The notes under the pieces: model-generated
Told to the model about the DNA's origin: nothing
The model's database searches: none
What the model saw: the letters and a program-made list of their open reading frames with translations, nothing else
DNA from: Pontixanthobacter sp. CEM42
GTDB lineage: Bacteria; Pseudomonadota; Alphaproteobacteria; Sphingomonadales; Sphingomonadaceae
DNA length: 64,000 nucleotides
Direction: 5' to 3'
Assembly: GCF_017812015.1 (NCBI RefSeq)
Contig: NZ_JADQTN010000001.1
Span: 474,501-538,500 of the forward strand
Shown: positions 53,441 to 62,768 of the stretch, piece by piece
How positions within the stretch are numbered: position 1 is the first letter of the stretch
Layout of the letters: each line of letters starts with the position of its first letter
Position numbers and translations under genes: made by a program

Positions 53441-54313
53441 TTAGTGGCTATATCCCAGTGGTGAGCTGCGTTCTGGGGCGGTGCCATTCAGGAGGATTGG
53501 CGAATCGGATGCTTCGATAACTTCTCCGATATGCGCCGCATTCACGGGCGACGAGGCGTTAATCGGAGCGGTGAACAGCAACTGGTAATCGTCACCCCAA
53601 CGGAGCGCTTCGTCGCGGCGTTCTTCGCTCGTAGCAATGGGCACAGAAGCTGTGTCGATATCCAGCGTGACACTGCTTGCCTGGGCGATGCGACTGGCAT
53701 CCAGAAGCAATCCGTCCGAGACATCCATGATTGCAGTCGCTAACGGCGCAAGTGCTTGGCCTTCTGTTAGAAGCGGAATGGGCCGCAAATAGGCTGAAGT
53801 GTCCGCCCCTGTGGCATCGCGCAGTGCCTCAAAGCCGAGCATCGCGGCCCCCACCGCACCGGTGATATACAAACCATCGCCAATTTGCGCACCGCCGCGC
53901 GATGGCACGGGCGAATGGGCGGCGCGACCTATTGCCGTGACGCCGTATGTGGGCGGTCCATCACTCGACACGGTGTCGCCGCCGAGCAGTGGGCATTCAT
54001 AGGTTTCGAGAACCTCGGTCAGACCCTCAACAAACCGATCATCGTTTGTGGAGAGCATATGGCTAAGCAAGATGCCGACTGGCTCAGCGCCTTTGGCAGC
54101 CAAGTCGGACAGATTGGTCGCGACGAGTTTCCACGCCACATCGGCCATATCTTGAAACGGAAGATAGTGAACGCCGCTGACGATAGTATCGTGTGTAAGC
54201 ACGAGAGTTTCGCCGCCTACTTCAAGAACGGCGGCATCATCTTCCAGCCCGCGCGCTGCGGGATGCGTGGCTAGTGCCCGCAAGCTATCGATGAAGGCGC
54301 TTTCGCCAGTCAG
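53441..54313 (-). CDS. thiL: Thiamine-monophosphate kinase
   Basis: ThiL phosphorylates thiamine phosphate to the diphosphate. The usual start region G-x-x-x-F-I-x-x-L-R-A-L-A is encoded as TGESAFIDSLRALATHPAARGLEDDAAV. No ATG, GTG or TTG stands before it in frame except TTG at 54283, which cuts it short. A CTG at 54313 overlaps the nusB TGA (CTGA), so translation probably starts there, giving 290 residues. DDAAVLEVGGETLVLTHDTIVSGVH, LSDLAAKGAEPVG and IMDVSDGLLLDASRI are family marks. GGDTVSSDGP is another. Coupling with nusB is likely. Confidence 0.9.
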   Translation of the reverse strand: MTGESAFIDSLRALATHPAARGLEDDAAVLEVGGETLVLTHDTIVSGVHYLPFQDMADVAWKLVATNLSDLAAKGAEPVGILLSHMLSTNDDRFVEGLTEVLETYECPLLGGDTVSSDGPPTYGVTAIGRAAHSPVPSRGGAQIGDGLYITGAVGAAMLGFEALRDATGADTSAYLRPIPLLTEGQALAPLATAIMDVSDGLLLDASRIAQASSVTLDIDTASVPIATSEERRDEALRWGDDYQLLFTAPINASSPVNAAHIGEVIEASDSPILLNGTAPERSSPLGYSH

Positions 54314-54756
54314 CGGACACTCTTGGCGACTGCGTCCAAGACACCGTTCACGAACTTGGCCTCTTTGTCATCGAAGAACGCTTTGGCGACATCGACATAT
54401 TCGTTGATGACCACGCCCACTTTCACGTCGTTGCGGGCCATCAATTCGTAAGAGCCAGCTCGCAGAATTTGCAGCATTGTCTTGTCGAGCCGCGCGATGG
54501 TCCAGCTTTCGCTGAGCTTCTCGGTCAGCTTCTCATCGATCTCGTCGCGCTGTGCATCGACACCGCTCACGACATCGTCAAAGAAGTCGACATCGGCGTC
54601 GGCATATTGATCGTCTTCAATCTCGCGGCCCAAACGGTGCTGGTGGAATTCGTCCAGCAGCTTGGCGAGCTTCGTCTGTTCCATATGCTGCTGATACAGC
54701 GCCTGCACCGCGGCTAGACGCGCTGCGGAACGTGCTTGTGAACTGTGCTTGCTCAT
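54310..54756 (-). CDS. nusB: Transcription antitermination factor NusB
   Basis: The product is 148 residues. ARLAAVQALYQQHM near residue 10 and the final helices (SWTIARLDKTMLQILRAGSYELMARNDVKVGVVINEYVDVAKAFFDDKEAKFVNGVLDAVAKSVR) match NusB. It binds boxA RNA in rRNA antitermination. The start at 54756 (MSKHSSQARSAAR) is chosen because the family begins here. The gene follows hisD by eleven bases; it shares an in-frame duplicated ATGAGCAAGC just upstream. The stop overlaps the presumed CTG of thiL. Confidence 0.94.
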   Translation of the reverse strand: MSKHSSQARSAARLAAVQALYQQHMEQTKLAKLLDEFHQHRLGREIEDDQYADADVDFFDDVVSGVDAQRDEIDEKLTEKLSESWTIARLDKTMLQILRAGSYELMARNDVKVGVVINEYVDVAKAFFDDKEAKFVNGVLDAVAKSVR

Positions 54757-54766
54757 TTGGGCTTGC

Positions 54767-56056
54767 TCATTTGAGACGGCTTTCGATTGATTTGGCGTGT
54801 GCGGGCAGACCTTCTGCTTCCGCAAGAGCCATGGCTGCGGGGCCAATAGCGTTTAACGCGGTTTCGTCCAGTTCGATAAAGCTGGAGCGCTTCATAAAGT
54901 CGAGCACCGACAATCCGCTGGAAAAGCGCGCGCGACGTCCTGTTGGCAGCACATGGTTTGGTCCTGCGACATAGTCCCCAATAGCCTCGGGCGCATGCCG
55001 ACCGATAAAGATACTGCCCGCGTGGCGAATGCCTTCAAACAGCGGGGTAGGGTCTTCGACCGCCAGCTCGACATGTTCAGCGGCAAGATCATTGGCCAGT
55101 TCGATGGATTGCTCCAGATCATCGACCACAATCACAACGCCGTGATCTTTCCAGCTTTGCTGGGCGACAGCGCTGGTCGAGAGCATCGCGGATTGCACAT
55201 CGATCCGGTCGGCGACTTGGCGGGAGAAGCCTTCATCATCGGTAATCAGGATTGATTGCGCATTGGGATCATGCTCGGCTTGGCTAAGCAGGTCTGCGGC
55301 GATCCAATCGGGATCGTTTTGTCCGTCAGCAATCACTAGAATTTCGCTCGGTCCGGCGACCATATCAATGCCGACAACGCCAAATAGCTGGCGCTTGGCC
55401 TCGGCGACATAGGCATTGCCCGGTCCCGTAATGACATCGACGCGCTTTATGCGGTCTGTCTCGTAAGCCAGCGCGCCAACAGCCTGTGCACCGCCAACGC
55501 GCCAAATTTCGTCAACGCCTGCAAGGTGCGCGGCGGCGAGTACGAGCGGGTTGACCACGCCCTTCGGCGTTGGTGTCACGACGGCTAGTCGCCCAACGCC
55601 TGCGACCTTCGCGGGAATGGCATTCATTAGGAGCGAGGAAGGGTAGGCCGCGCGTCCGCCGGGCACATACAACCCGGCTGCATCCACTGCCTGCCAGCGT
55701 GCGCCCAACCGGACACCCGCTTCGTCGGTGTAGTCGCGATCTTCGGGGAGCTGTGCTTCGTGATATGTGCGGATACGATCCGCCGCCAATTGCAACGCAT
55801 CGCGCAGGCCTGGTTCCAAATCGTCAAATGCAGTTTTGCACTGATCAGCCGAGATTGCCCAATCATCGTCGCTGGTCAGAGCGTGTTGATCGAAGCGCTG
55901 CGTCATATCCACCAAAGCAGCGTCACCACGCGCACGAACGTCACTCAGAATAGAGCTGACTTGGTTCGCGACATCACCACCGCTTTCGCGGCGATCCTCT
56001 ACGATCCGGCGAAACTTCCGCTCGAAATCGGCATCATTGATCGACATGCGCTGCAT
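54767..56056 (-). CDS. hisD: Histidinol dehydrogenase
   Basis: HisD oxidises L-histidinol to histidine with two NAD+ in the last two steps of the pathway. The 429-residue protein (or 426 from ATG 56047) has GLYVPGGRAAYPSSLLMNAIPAKVAGV (about 120-146), the family GP-G-AYPSS motif. RVDVITGPGNAYVAEAKRQLFGVVGIDMVAGPSEILVIAD follows (about 205-245), and ADLLSQAEHDPNAQSILI and EHVELAVEDP near the C-terminus hold zinc and catalytic ligands. Its ATG at 56056 overlaps hisG (TGATG). HisG-hisD-nusB-thiL is a known alphaproteobacterial order. Confidence 0.95.
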   Translation of the reverse strand: MQRMSINDADFERKFRRIVEDRRESGGDVANQVSSILSDVRARGDAALVDMTQRFDQHALTSDDDWAISADQCKTAFDDLEPGLRDALQLAADRIRTYHEAQLPEDRDYTDEAGVRLGARWQAVDAAGLYVPGGRAAYPSSLLMNAIPAKVAGVGRLAVVTPTPKGVVNPLVLAAAHLAGVDEIWRVGGAQAVGALAYETDRIKRVDVITGPGNAYVAEAKRQLFGVVGIDMVAGPSEILVIADGQNDPDWIAADLLSQAEHDPNAQSILITDDEGFSRQVADRIDVQSAMLSTSAVAQQSWKDHGVVIVVDDLEQSIELANDLAAEHVELAVEDPTPLFEGIRHAGSIFIGRHAPEAIGDYVAGPNHVLPTGRRARFSSGLSVLDFMKRSSFIELDETALNAIGPAAMALAEAEGLPAHAKSIESRLK

Positions 56057-56709
56057 CAGTCGGCGTCCTGTGCGGCGTTCGCGCGGAATGCTTCGACTAA
56101 TGCGGCAACGCGCGGATCGGTCTTTAGCGCAGCGCGGTTCACGATCAGCCGAGCGGTAATTTCAACGATTTTGTCTTTTTCGACTAAGCCATTCTGCTTC
56201 AATGTCGCCCCAGTAGAAACCAGATCGACAATCCGGCCCGCCAGACCAAGGCTGGGTGCAAGCTCCATCGCTCCGTTTAATTTGACGCATTCGGCCTGAA
56301 TACCCTGCGCCTCAAAGTGGCGGCGTGTGATATTAGGGTACTTGGTCGCGACACGAATATGGCTTGCACCGTCGATGCTTTCCGCGCCTTCCTTCGGTTC
56401 AGCCACCGACAAATGGCAATGGCCGATATCGAGATCGACTGGCGCGTAAAGGTCTGAGTAGTCGAACTCTTCGATCACATCGCTGCCCACGATTCCCACT
56501 TGGGCCGCGCCATGTGCTACGAAGGTTGCGACATCGAAAGCACGCACACGGATCAACCGCATATCCTCGCGGGTCGTCGCAAAGCTGAGCGAGCGATCCT
56601 TCTTGTCATGGAATGCGTCTGCCGGAACCACTCCGGCGCGCGCCATAACGGGCAGGGCCTCATCCAGAATGCGCCCTTTGGGCACGGCGAAGGTTAGCGG
56701 GGTTGTCAT
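56056..56709 (-). CDS. hisG: ATP phosphoribosyltransferase, short form
   Basis: HisG starts histidine synthesis from ATP and PRPP. The 217-residue protein has [21 protein letters not shown] (about 7-27), [32 protein letters not shown] (about 50-82) and the PRPP-binding [36 protein letters not shown]. It is the short form, lacking the C-terminal regulatory domain (long form about 290), so it needs HisZ, which is not in this window. It leads the hisG-hisD-nusB-thiL operon. Confidence 0.95.
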   Translation of the reverse strand: MTTPLTFAVPKGRILDEALPVMARAGVVPADAFHDKKDRSLSFATTREDMRLIRVRAFDVATFVAHGAAQVGIVGSDVIEEFDYSDLYAPVDLDIGHCHLSVAEPKEGAESIDGASHIRVATKYPNITRRHFEAQGIQAECVKLNGAMELAPSLGLAGRIVDLVSTGATLKQNGLVEKDKIVEITARLIVNRAALKTDPRVAALVEAFRANAAQDAD

Positions 56710-56762
56710 GATGCGCGGCAAATAGGCACTAGGGCTCGAAAGGGCAACGAAAAGGAGATTGT

Positions 56763-57827
56763 GTGGCTGCAAATGGAATTATGAACATCGTCGATGTGCC
56801 TGAGGCTATCGAATGGCAGGCAACCCATGCGGAGGAGGCCGGGGCACCAAATACCGGACGAGTAGTGCGTGCTCTGCTTGCGGTTCTGGACAGCGACACG
56901 GCTGTTGGCCGCAGGATGGCGACGTGGGAAGGACTGAGTCTTGAAGATGCAATGCCGCTACGTATCAATGGCGGATTGCACAATTTGCTGCTGACCGGTG
57001 CGGATCGGCGGTTGGAGCCGGTCTATGCGGGACTGACGACCGATCAGGCGACCATTGATGCGCTTGTCGTCGATCTGGTCGAGACTTTCGATACTCGGCT
57101 GCTGCCATGGCTCGATGGCCCGCCGCAGACGAATGAGGCCGGACGGTCTTGGGGGTTTATGAGCGCGCTGATGTGGCTGTCTGTACGGTTGGGACCAAAG
57201 TTCGAGATCAATGAATTGGGCGCAAGTGCCGGTGTTAATACGATGATGGATCGCTATCACTTCGATCTGGGCGGCGTGCCATCCGGACCAGCTACCTCGC
57301 CGATGCAGATCAAACCCGAATGGCGCGGTCCGCCGCCGCCGGATTCTCCCGTTGAGATTGCGGCTATTCGCGGGTGTGATCAGGCTCCTGTGGACTTGTC
57401 CGATCCCGAAGCGGCGTTGCGATTGAAGTCCTATGTCTGGCCTGAGGCAACGGCGCGGATGGGCAGGATTGAAGCCGCCATTCAGCTCGCCAGCGAGCAA
57501 GTTCCCGATTTGGTAAAGCAAGACGCGGGTGATTTCGTCGCGGAGATGCTGGAGCGTCCACAGAAACAGGGCGTAACGCGCGTACTCAGCCACTCTATTG
57601 TCTGGCAGTATATTCCCGAAGCCACGCGTGCGGACATCGAAGCGGCGATGGAAGAGGCTGGCGCTAAGGCAACCAAAGAAAAGCCGCTTGCATGGATTGC
57701 GCTGGAAACCAATCGCGCGACATTCCGGCATGAGTTGAAAGTGCGATATTGGCCCGGTGGAGACGAGGAAGTTCTGCTCGGATGCGGTCACCCACATGGC
57801 GCATGGGCAGAGTGGTTTGGCGACTAA
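56763..57827 (+). CDS. DUF2332-family protein
   Basis: The product is 354 residues starting at GTG 56763, with AGGAG five bases before it; ATG 56781 is also possible. It has conserved features of DUF2332: [76 protein letters not shown] and [23 protein letters not shown], with [13 protein letters not shown] at the end. The ELGASAGVN segment resembles a methyltransferase-like nucleotide fold but no function is established. It overlaps the convergent hydrolase gene by four bases. Confidence 0.8.
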   Translation: MAANGIMNIVDVPEAIEWQATHAEEAGAPNTGRVVRALLAVLDSDTAVGRRMATWEGLSLEDAMPLRINGGLHNLLLTGADRRLEPVYAGLTTDQATIDALVVDLVETFDTRLLPWLDGPPQTNEAGRSWGFMSALMWLSVRLGPKFEINELGASAGVNTMMDRYHFDLGGVPSGPATSPMQIKPEWRGPPPPDSPVEIAAIRGCDQAPVDLSDPEAALRLKSYVWPEATARMGRIEAAIQLASEQVPDLVKQDAGDFVAEMLERPQKQGVTRVLSHSIVWQYIPEATRADIEAAMEEAGAKATKEKPLAWIALETNRATFRHELKVRYWPGGDEEVLLGCGHPHGAWAEWFGD

Positions 57828-58726
57828 CCGCCAGTTTTGGCCAAGAACTCTTCCATCGCGGTATTGAACTTCTCAGAAGCTTCCCATGGCACGAAATGAC
57901 CGCAATCGGGCACCTGCACCAGTGTCAGATCGTCAACCAGTTCATCCATGCCCTCGAGGTTTTCTGGCGGTAAGGCCATGTCGTCCATTGCCCAGATGAC
58001 GAGTGTGGGGATGGTCAAATTCGGGAGTGTTGGTCCTTCAAACCCGGCTGGTAATTCGAACGGCGCATCCATATCGGGCACATCCATCTGACTGGCGCGG
58101 TACCAATTGAGCATCGCGATCCGCGTGTCCGGGTCTGCCCAGTCTTCGAGCTGTGCCGCCCGATCCTCGGTTGTCATCACAGAGGCGCTCTCCCACTCGG
58201 CTTCGCGGCTGAGAAACACCGCAAGCCCTGCCTCGCGGATAAAGTCGTTATGCGCGGTATCACGGAAGGCGCGGATATATTGGCTCGCCGCGCGTTGCGC
58301 AGGGTTAGTGTAGAGCAATCGCTGAAAAATCGCCGGATGCGGGGCGTTGGCGATAATCGCGCGTTCGACCCTTTGCACTTGCCCGCCAATGGCAACGCCC
58401 CACGCAATCGCGCCGCCCCAATCGTGACCGACGATCGTGAATTTGCCTACGCCCAACGCATCGGCAAGTTGGAAGATGTCGCCGATCAACTGGTCTGGCG
58501 TGTAGCTTGCTGCATCCTGCGGATTGGACGATCCGCGATAGCCGCGTTGGTCGGGCGCGATGCAGCGATAACGGTCTGAGAATGCCGGAATCTGGTGCCG
58601 CCAAGTGCGATGTGACTCCGGAAAGCCGTGCAGGAAAATGAGCACTTCGCCATCGCGTGGTCCTTCATCAACCACATCCAGCTCAATGCCGGAAGCTAGC
58701 GTCACCCGTTTCATAGCATCGCTCAT
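57824..58726 (-). CDS. Alpha/beta-hydrolase, epoxide-hydrolase-like
   Basis: The 300-residue protein has FLHGFPESHRTWRHQIPAFSDRYRCIAPDQRGYRGS (about 30-65), the epoxide-hydrolase HGFP oxyanion element. GHDWGGAIAWGVA (about 102-114) has an aspartate nucleophile in place of serine. PTLVIWAMDDMALPPENLEGMDEL and VPDCGHFVPWEASEKF supply Asp and His. The tyrosines expected in the lid are plausible in the cap but not certain. It could be an epoxide hydrolase or a haloalkane dehalogenase-like enzyme; the HDWGG motif favours the epoxide hydrolase group. Same strand as the SDR and bolA genes. Confidence 0.85.
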   Translation of the reverse strand: MSDAMKRVTLASGIELDVVDEGPRDGEVLIFLHGFPESHRTWRHQIPAFSDRYRCIAPDQRGYRGSSNPQDAASYTPDQLIGDIFQLADALGVGKFTIVGHDWGGAIAWGVAIGGQVQRVERAIIANAPHPAIFQRLLYTNPAQRAASQYIRAFRDTAHNDFIREAGLAVFLSREAEWESASVMTTEDRAAQLEDWADPDTRIAMLNWYRASQMDVPDMDAPFELPAGFEGPTLPNLTIPTLVIWAMDDMALPPENLEGMDELVDDLTLVQVPDCGHFVPWEASEKFNTAMEEFLAKTGG

Positions 58727-58728
58727 AC

Positions 58729-59538
58729 TCAGCCGTCCGCTTCCAGCTTTTCCATATAGCCCGCAGCGACCATCGCAGCGACTTGATCGAATACTTGGTC
58801 GGGTGTCTTGCGGGTTTCGCCCATCGCCTCTTCCATGCCGCGCGCTACGATGATTTCCCGCTCGCCCGCCTCGATAGCATCGACCATTGTCTTGGCCGCT
58901 TCTTCTGGTGGGATACCATTGTCGATCACTTCGTCACTCTTGCCGCGCTTGGTGCCATCAGCGGACAGTGCATTGCGTGACACATTGGTGGCGACCGAGC
59001 CCGGCGCAATCACATGCACATCGACACCGCTCACTGACATTTCCGCGCGCAGTGCATCAGCGTAGCCGATTAGCCCGAACTTGGCGGCACAATAGGCGGT
59101 CCGCATCGGCACGCCGACTTTGCCCGCGATGGATGAGATAAATACAAGCTTACCCGATCCGCGCTCACTCATATGTGGCAGCAATGCCTGCGTAGCAGCA
59201 ATCTGTGCGGTCAGATCGATATCGATAATATCGCGATAGACCTGCATATCGGTTTTCACCGCGCGGCTGCGCTGCGAAACGCCCGCATTGGCAACAAACA
59301 CATCGACATTGCCAGTCCACGCGATTGCTTTGCTCGTTGCATCGGCAAGAGCCGCATCATCGCGCACATCGAATGGCAGAATCAGCGTTTCGGTATCGAG
59401 GCTGTCCGCAACTTCCGCCAGCCGTGCTTCGTCACGGCCTGACAGAATAATCTTGGCACCGCGTCTGGCCCATTCCGCAGACAATGCCGCGCCGATGCCC
59501 GATGATGCGCCAGTGATCCAAACAACCATATCGCTCAT
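58729..59538 (-). CDS. SDR family NAD(P)-dependent oxidoreductase
   Basis: The product is 269 residues. VWITGASSGIGAALSAEWARRG (about 5-26) is the cofactor motif TGxxxGIG. VFVANAGVSQRSR (about 84-96) is the NAG block, and the active site has serine in VFISSIAGKVG and tyrosine/lysine in YCAAKFG (about 154-158). It is the DltE/YqjQ-like branch. It lies two bases upstream of the hydrolase and overlaps bolA by four bases. Substrate is not determinable. Confidence 0.88.
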   Translation of the reverse strand: MSDMVVWITGASSGIGAALSAEWARRGAKIILSGRDEARLAEVADSLDTETLILPFDVRDDAALADATSKAIAWTGNVDVFVANAGVSQRSRAVKTDMQVYRDIIDIDLTAQIAATQALLPHMSERGSGKLVFISSIAGKVGVPMRTAYCAAKFGLIGYADALRAEMSVSGVDVHVIAPGSVATNVSRNALSADGTKRGKSDEVIDNGIPPEEAAKTMVDAIEAGEREIIVARGMEEAMGETRKTPDQVFDQVAAMVAAGYMEKLEADG

Positions 59539-59819
59539 GAATTTTCTCCCGGTGCTGATGCTTTGAGCGCAAGAGCATGCACGCGCTGGCCGGGGATATC
59601 ACCTAGCGCCGCGTTGATCATGCGCTGGCGTTGCAGGCGCGATACGCCTTCAAAGGCGGCGCTTTCGATAACGATGGTAAAGTGCGATTCGCCGCTGCCG
59701 TCATCGCCCGAGTGCCCCGAATGCGATGCGCTATCGTTGATGATCTCGAGCTTCGTTGGAGCAAAAGCCTCTGTCAGCAGGCTCTCCATTTCTCCAGCCA
59801 CTCTCAAATTAACACTCAC
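59535..59819 (-). CDS. bolA: BolA family protein
   Basis: The product is 94 residues starting at GTG 59819, about eight bases behind GGAGAG; a longer frame reaches ATG 59861 but adds sequence unlike the family. LLTEAFAPTKLEIINDSASHSGHSGDDGSGESHFTIVIESAAFEGVSRLQRQRMINAALGD covers the BolA helix-turn and the GESHF strand. BolA binds a monothiol glutaredoxin via Fe-S or acts as a regulator of morphology. It is divergent from the J-domain gene at 59873 and coupled to the SDR downstream. Confidence 0.92.
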   Translation of the reverse strand: MSVNLRVAGEMESLLTEAFAPTKLEIINDSASHSGHSGDDGSGESHFTIVIESAAFEGVSRLQRQRMINAALGDIPGQRVHALALKASAPGENS

Positions 59820-59872
59820 GGGCAGTCTCTCCTGATTTGCAATTTGCTCGGGCGTCCCCATTCTAGGACGCT

Positions 59873-60460
59873 ATGCGCGGTGACAGGTTCCATGGTCGGT
59901 TTGAGAGTGCGGGGCAAGAATGCCGTGCACCCGGCTGCACCGAACCTGGTGAATTTCGGGCACCCGGGCCGCGCGGTTCCGGATTTGACGGGCCGGGTCA
60001 ATATCTGTGGTTCTGCCTCGACCATGTGCGCGAATTCAACGCGGGCTACGATTGGTTTGAAGGAATGAACGCGGAAGAGATTTTCGCCGCGCAATCTCCC
60101 TTGGCCGGCTGGCGTACAGAAAATCGCACATTCCGGGCAGATGCAGGCGTCGACGGAATGCCGCGCTGGGCCGACTTTGACGATCCGCTCGATGCAATCA
60201 GCGGGCGCGCCGCCAGTATCAAGAAACGCGCGGCCGGTAATGTGGCGGATTATGGTCGCTTCACTCCGCGAGAGCAGGAAGCGCTTACCGAAATGGGGTT
60301 GGAAACCGACACTGACCGTGCGGGCCTTCGCCGCCGCTATTCACAGCTTGTTCGCCAATACCATCCGGACCGCAATGGCGGCGACCGAAGCCATGAAGCT
60401 CGGCTGGGCAGGGTGGTCGAGGCGTATCAGTTACTGCGGAAAAGCGTGGCATTTAGCTAG
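59873..60460 (+). CDS. J-domain (DnaJ-like) protein with N-terminal cysteine region
   Basis: The product is 195 residues. The C-terminal third (about 135-195) is a J domain: EQEALTEMGLETDTDRAGLRRRYSQLVRQYHPDRNGGD with the HPD motif near 166-168. The N-terminal 50 residues carry four cysteines in spacing like a zinc site (CRAPGC, then FCLDH). Sphingomonads commonly encode this DnaJ-like protein next to bolA. It would recruit Hsp70, with the zinc part acting on a substrate; the target is unknown. Confidence 0.85.
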   Translation: MRGDRFHGRFESAGQECRAPGCTEPGEFRAPGPRGSGFDGPGQYLWFCLDHVREFNAGYDWFEGMNAEEIFAAQSPLAGWRTENRTFRADAGVDGMPRWADFDDPLDAISGRAASIKKRAAGNVADYGRFTPREQEALTEMGLETDTDRAGLRRRYSQLVRQYHPDRNGGDRSHEARLGRVVEAYQLLRKSVAFS

Positions 60461-60464
60461 CCGC

Positions 60465-60965
60465 CTATTTTCCAGCGATGGCTGCCTCGATCTTGGCGTG
60501 ATCGATTTTGACCATTTCCATCATCGCGCCGAATACCCGTCCTTTCACGTCGGGGTCGTCATGCCCGAGCCCTTCCATCAAGACCCGTGGGGCGACTTGC
60601 CAGCGAATGCCGAAGCGGTCGGTTAGCCAGCTACAGGCCATCTCCGAACCTGTTTCGCCGAGCAGAGCATCCCAGTAACGGTCGGTCTCTTCCTGCGTGT
60701 CGGTGAAAACCTGCAGTGATATCGCATTGGTGAAGCTGTCATCGGTATTGCCGTTCATCGCCATCGCAAGCGTGCCAAGCAACGTCAGATCGATCGTCAA
60801 CACATCGCCTGCTTTGCCTCCCGGCCAATCGGTCGACGAACGATTGATGGAGTGGATTTCGCTCTCGGGAAAAAGGTCGCAGTAGAAACGAACAGCATCT
60901 TCAGCCCCGCTCTCGAACCACAGACAAATCGCCAGTTTATCAGCGATTGCTTTCAGCCTCCGCAA
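60465..60965 (-). CDS. PhnB-like VOC-family protein
   Basis: The frame of 166 codons starts at TTG 60965, inside the end of the GST gene. KLAICLWFESGAEDAVRFYCDLFPESEI is the typical start of PhnB/3-demethylubiquinone-methyltransferase-like VOC proteins, so the true start probably is within the first eight codons. A GGAGG lies there. MNGNTDDSFTNAISLQVFTDTQEETDRYWDALL and CSWLTDRFGIRWQVAPRVLMEGL complete the fold. Catalytic role unknown; members bind metal loosely or not at all. Confidence 0.8.
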   Translation of the reverse strand: MRRLKAIADKLAICLWFESGAEDAVRFYCDLFPESEIHSINRSSTDWPGGKAGDVLTIDLTLLGTLAMAMNGNTDDSFTNAISLQVFTDTQEETDRYWDALLGETGSEMACSWLTDRFGIRWQVAPRVLMEGLGHDDPDVKGRVFGAMMEMVKIDHAKIEAAIAGK

Positions 60966-61569
60966 TTAGAGCCATATCGATGCCTTTCGCTTCCTTGTAT
61001 TTGGGGCGGTCGCGGAGACGCTCGGCGTAGGCAGTGAACACCGGATCGTCGGGCAAAGACTTGAACATAATGCCCCAATCGACCTGACTGCCGACATAGA
61101 CATCCGCCATGGTGAAGCGGTCACCGCAGATGAAGTCCTTGCATGACAATACCGATATGAGCGTTTCCACTGTCCGGTCATACGTACCGAAGCCAGCCAT
61201 TGCCTCTTTACCATCGGGAACATCCCAACCCATCGATTTGGCGATAACTGCCTGTTCCAAAGGCCCTGCAGCGAAGAACATCCAGCGCAGGTAAGAAGCG
61301 CGCTCTTCGGCGGTCGGGAGTAGCTCTGGTGCGGAGGCTTCGGCGAGATACGCACAAATCGCGGCAGCCTCGGTGATCACATGCGCATGATCGCCATGAT
61401 GGTGCACCAGCGTCGGCACTTTGCCCATCGGATTGGCATCGAGCAGTCCCTTGGGTTTGTTCGTCCAATCGACCAGCTGGGTTTCGTAGTCGGCACTTGC
61501 CTCATGCAGCGCCCAGCGAACGATCTGCCCGCGCGACATCGGGTTGGTGAAGAATGTGTAGTCAGCCAT
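60940..61569 (-). CDS. Glutathione S-transferase family protein
   Basis: The product is 209 residues. YTFFTNPMSRGQIVRWALHEASADYETQLVDW (about 4-35) is the thioredoxin-like N-domain with serine in the activation position (PMSRG). MGKVPTLVHHHGDHAHVITEAAAICAYLAE gives the cis-proline (VPT) and the acidic E/A GSH-binding motif. The C-terminal all-helical part ends in FTAYAERLRDRPKYK. It probably conjugates or reduces electrophiles. Its tail overlaps the PhnB-like gene. Confidence 0.88.
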   Translation of the reverse strand: MADYTFFTNPMSRGQIVRWALHEASADYETQLVDWTNKPKGLLDANPMGKVPTLVHHHGDHAHVITEAAAICAYLAEASAPELLPTAEERASYLRWMFFAAGPLEQAVIAKSMGWDVPDGKEAMAGFGTYDRTVETLISVLSCKDFICGDRFTMADVYVGSQVDWGIMFKSLPDDPVFTAYAERLRDRPKYKEAKGIDMALIAEAESNR

Positions 61570-61578
61570 ATTGGTCCC

Positions 61579-62352
61579 TCAGCCTTTGCTTCCGATCAGG
61601 GCGAAGAACGCGCCCTGCGGGTCCATGCCATTAATGATGTGGTCGCCGCCGGGGATTTCCATAGGCCCGGTCAGCACTTGCCCGCCACTGGCCTTCACGA
61701 AGTCGGCGGCTGCATCGATATTGGGCACGCGGAAATAATAGACCCATAGCGATGCGGGCATCATTTCCGGTTTCTTCATAATCGCGCCGACTGCGTAGTC
61801 ATCTGTTTTGAACATTTCATATAGACCCATCGGGCCCATATCCATTTCGCTGTCCTTCTCCCAACCGAATAGGGAAGTGTAGAATGCCTTGGCAGAAGTG
61901 GGATCGTCGGTAACGAGTTCGTTCCATGCGCAATGACCATCGCGCGGGTCGTGCTTTGCAAAAGCCTCGCTCCCTTCCCCTAGGCTCATCAGATAGATCG
62001 GTGCACCTTGGGGATCGGCCAGAAAGGCGAAACGACCGACATTGGGGATATCCTGAGGCTCTAACATCACTGTGCCACCCAGCGTGGTGACATCCTTGGC
62101 CGATGCATCGACGTCGTTGACACCGACATAACCCGCCCATAGCGGCTGCGCGCCGCCTTCGGTCATCTCGTCGGTGAGCGTCATAAACCCAGCGACTTCG
62201 GTGCCGTTCTTACTGGCGAGAAGGTACTCCATGTCCGGTTGTCCGCCATCGGCGAATTCCCAACCAAGCAGTCCGCCATAGAATTTTTGCGCCGCGTCGA
62301 CGTCCGGTGTCATCAACTCATACCAAACGAAATCGCCACGTTTGTCGGTCAT
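61579..62352 (-). CDS. Two-domain VOC (glyoxalase-like) protein
   Basis: The product is 257 residues; ATG 62352 follows GAGGAG. Two VOC modules are seen: FVWYELMTPDVDAAQKFYGGLLGWEF (from residue 8) and HCAWNELVTDDPTSAKAFYTSLFGWEK (from about 135). Each has a later FLADPQGAPIYLM / GMDPQGAFFALIG strand. Such tandem proteins resemble glyoxalase/hydroxyphenylpyruvate-type enzymes but most are of unknown activity. It lies nine bases upstream of the GST gene and probably in one unit with it. Confidence 0.87.
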   Translation of the reverse strand: MTDKRGDFVWYELMTPDVDAAQKFYGGLLGWEFADGGQPDMEYLLASKNGTEVAGFMTLTDEMTEGGAQPLWAGYVGVNDVDASAKDVTTLGGTVMLEPQDIPNVGRFAFLADPQGAPIYLMSLGEGSEAFAKHDPRDGHCAWNELVTDDPTSAKAFYTSLFGWEKDSEMDMGPMGLYEMFKTDDYAVGAIMKKPEMMPASLWVYYFRVPNIDAAADFVKASGGQVLTGPMEIPGGDHIINGMDPQGAFFALIGSKG

Positions 62353-62363
62353 TGTCTCTCTCC

Positions 62364-62720
62364 TCAATCGCGCCCCAATGTGTAGATGGCATCGAAACTG
62401 CCAAAGATCATCCGCTTTCCGTCGAACGGCATTTCTGGATGGCCTTGCATCCGTTCGTCCTCCATCATGTCCTTGTGGCCTTTGTCGCAGGTCTCGCGGT
62501 CGGGCCAGATGATCCATGAAAAGACGATCTTCTCATCGGGTTTAGCTTGTACCGCTTTGCGGAAATCGGTGCTGTCACCGTCTGGCACATCGGCTTCCCA
62601 ATTCTCGGCGCATTCAAGTGCCCCATAATCGATAAACATTGGCCCCATGGCCTTAGCCAACGCAAGATAATCGTCCTTGCTAGCCTCTGGCACGGCGATC
62701 ACAAATCCGCTGACATACAT
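62364..62720 (-). CDS. DUF1428-family protein (ferredoxin-like fold)
   Basis: The product is 118 residues starting behind AGGAG. YVSGFVIAVPEASKDDYLALAKAMGPMFIDYGALECAENW (2-40), KAVQAKPDEKIVFSWIIWPDRETCDKGHKDMMEDERM (about 57-93) and MPFDGKRMIFGSFDAIY (about 98-114) match DUF1428, a dimeric alpha/beta barrel-like family of unknown activity. It is the first gene of the VOC-GST group here. Confidence 0.88.
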   Translation of the reverse strand: MYVSGFVIAVPEASKDDYLALAKAMGPMFIDYGALECAENWEADVPDGDSTDFRKAVQAKPDEKIVFSWIIWPDRETCDKGHKDMMEDERMQGHPEMPFDGKRMIFGSFDAIYTLGRD

Positions 62721-62768
62721 TGCACTACTCCTATCCCGTGTGGGTTGCAGCATGCGCGAAGAATGTGG

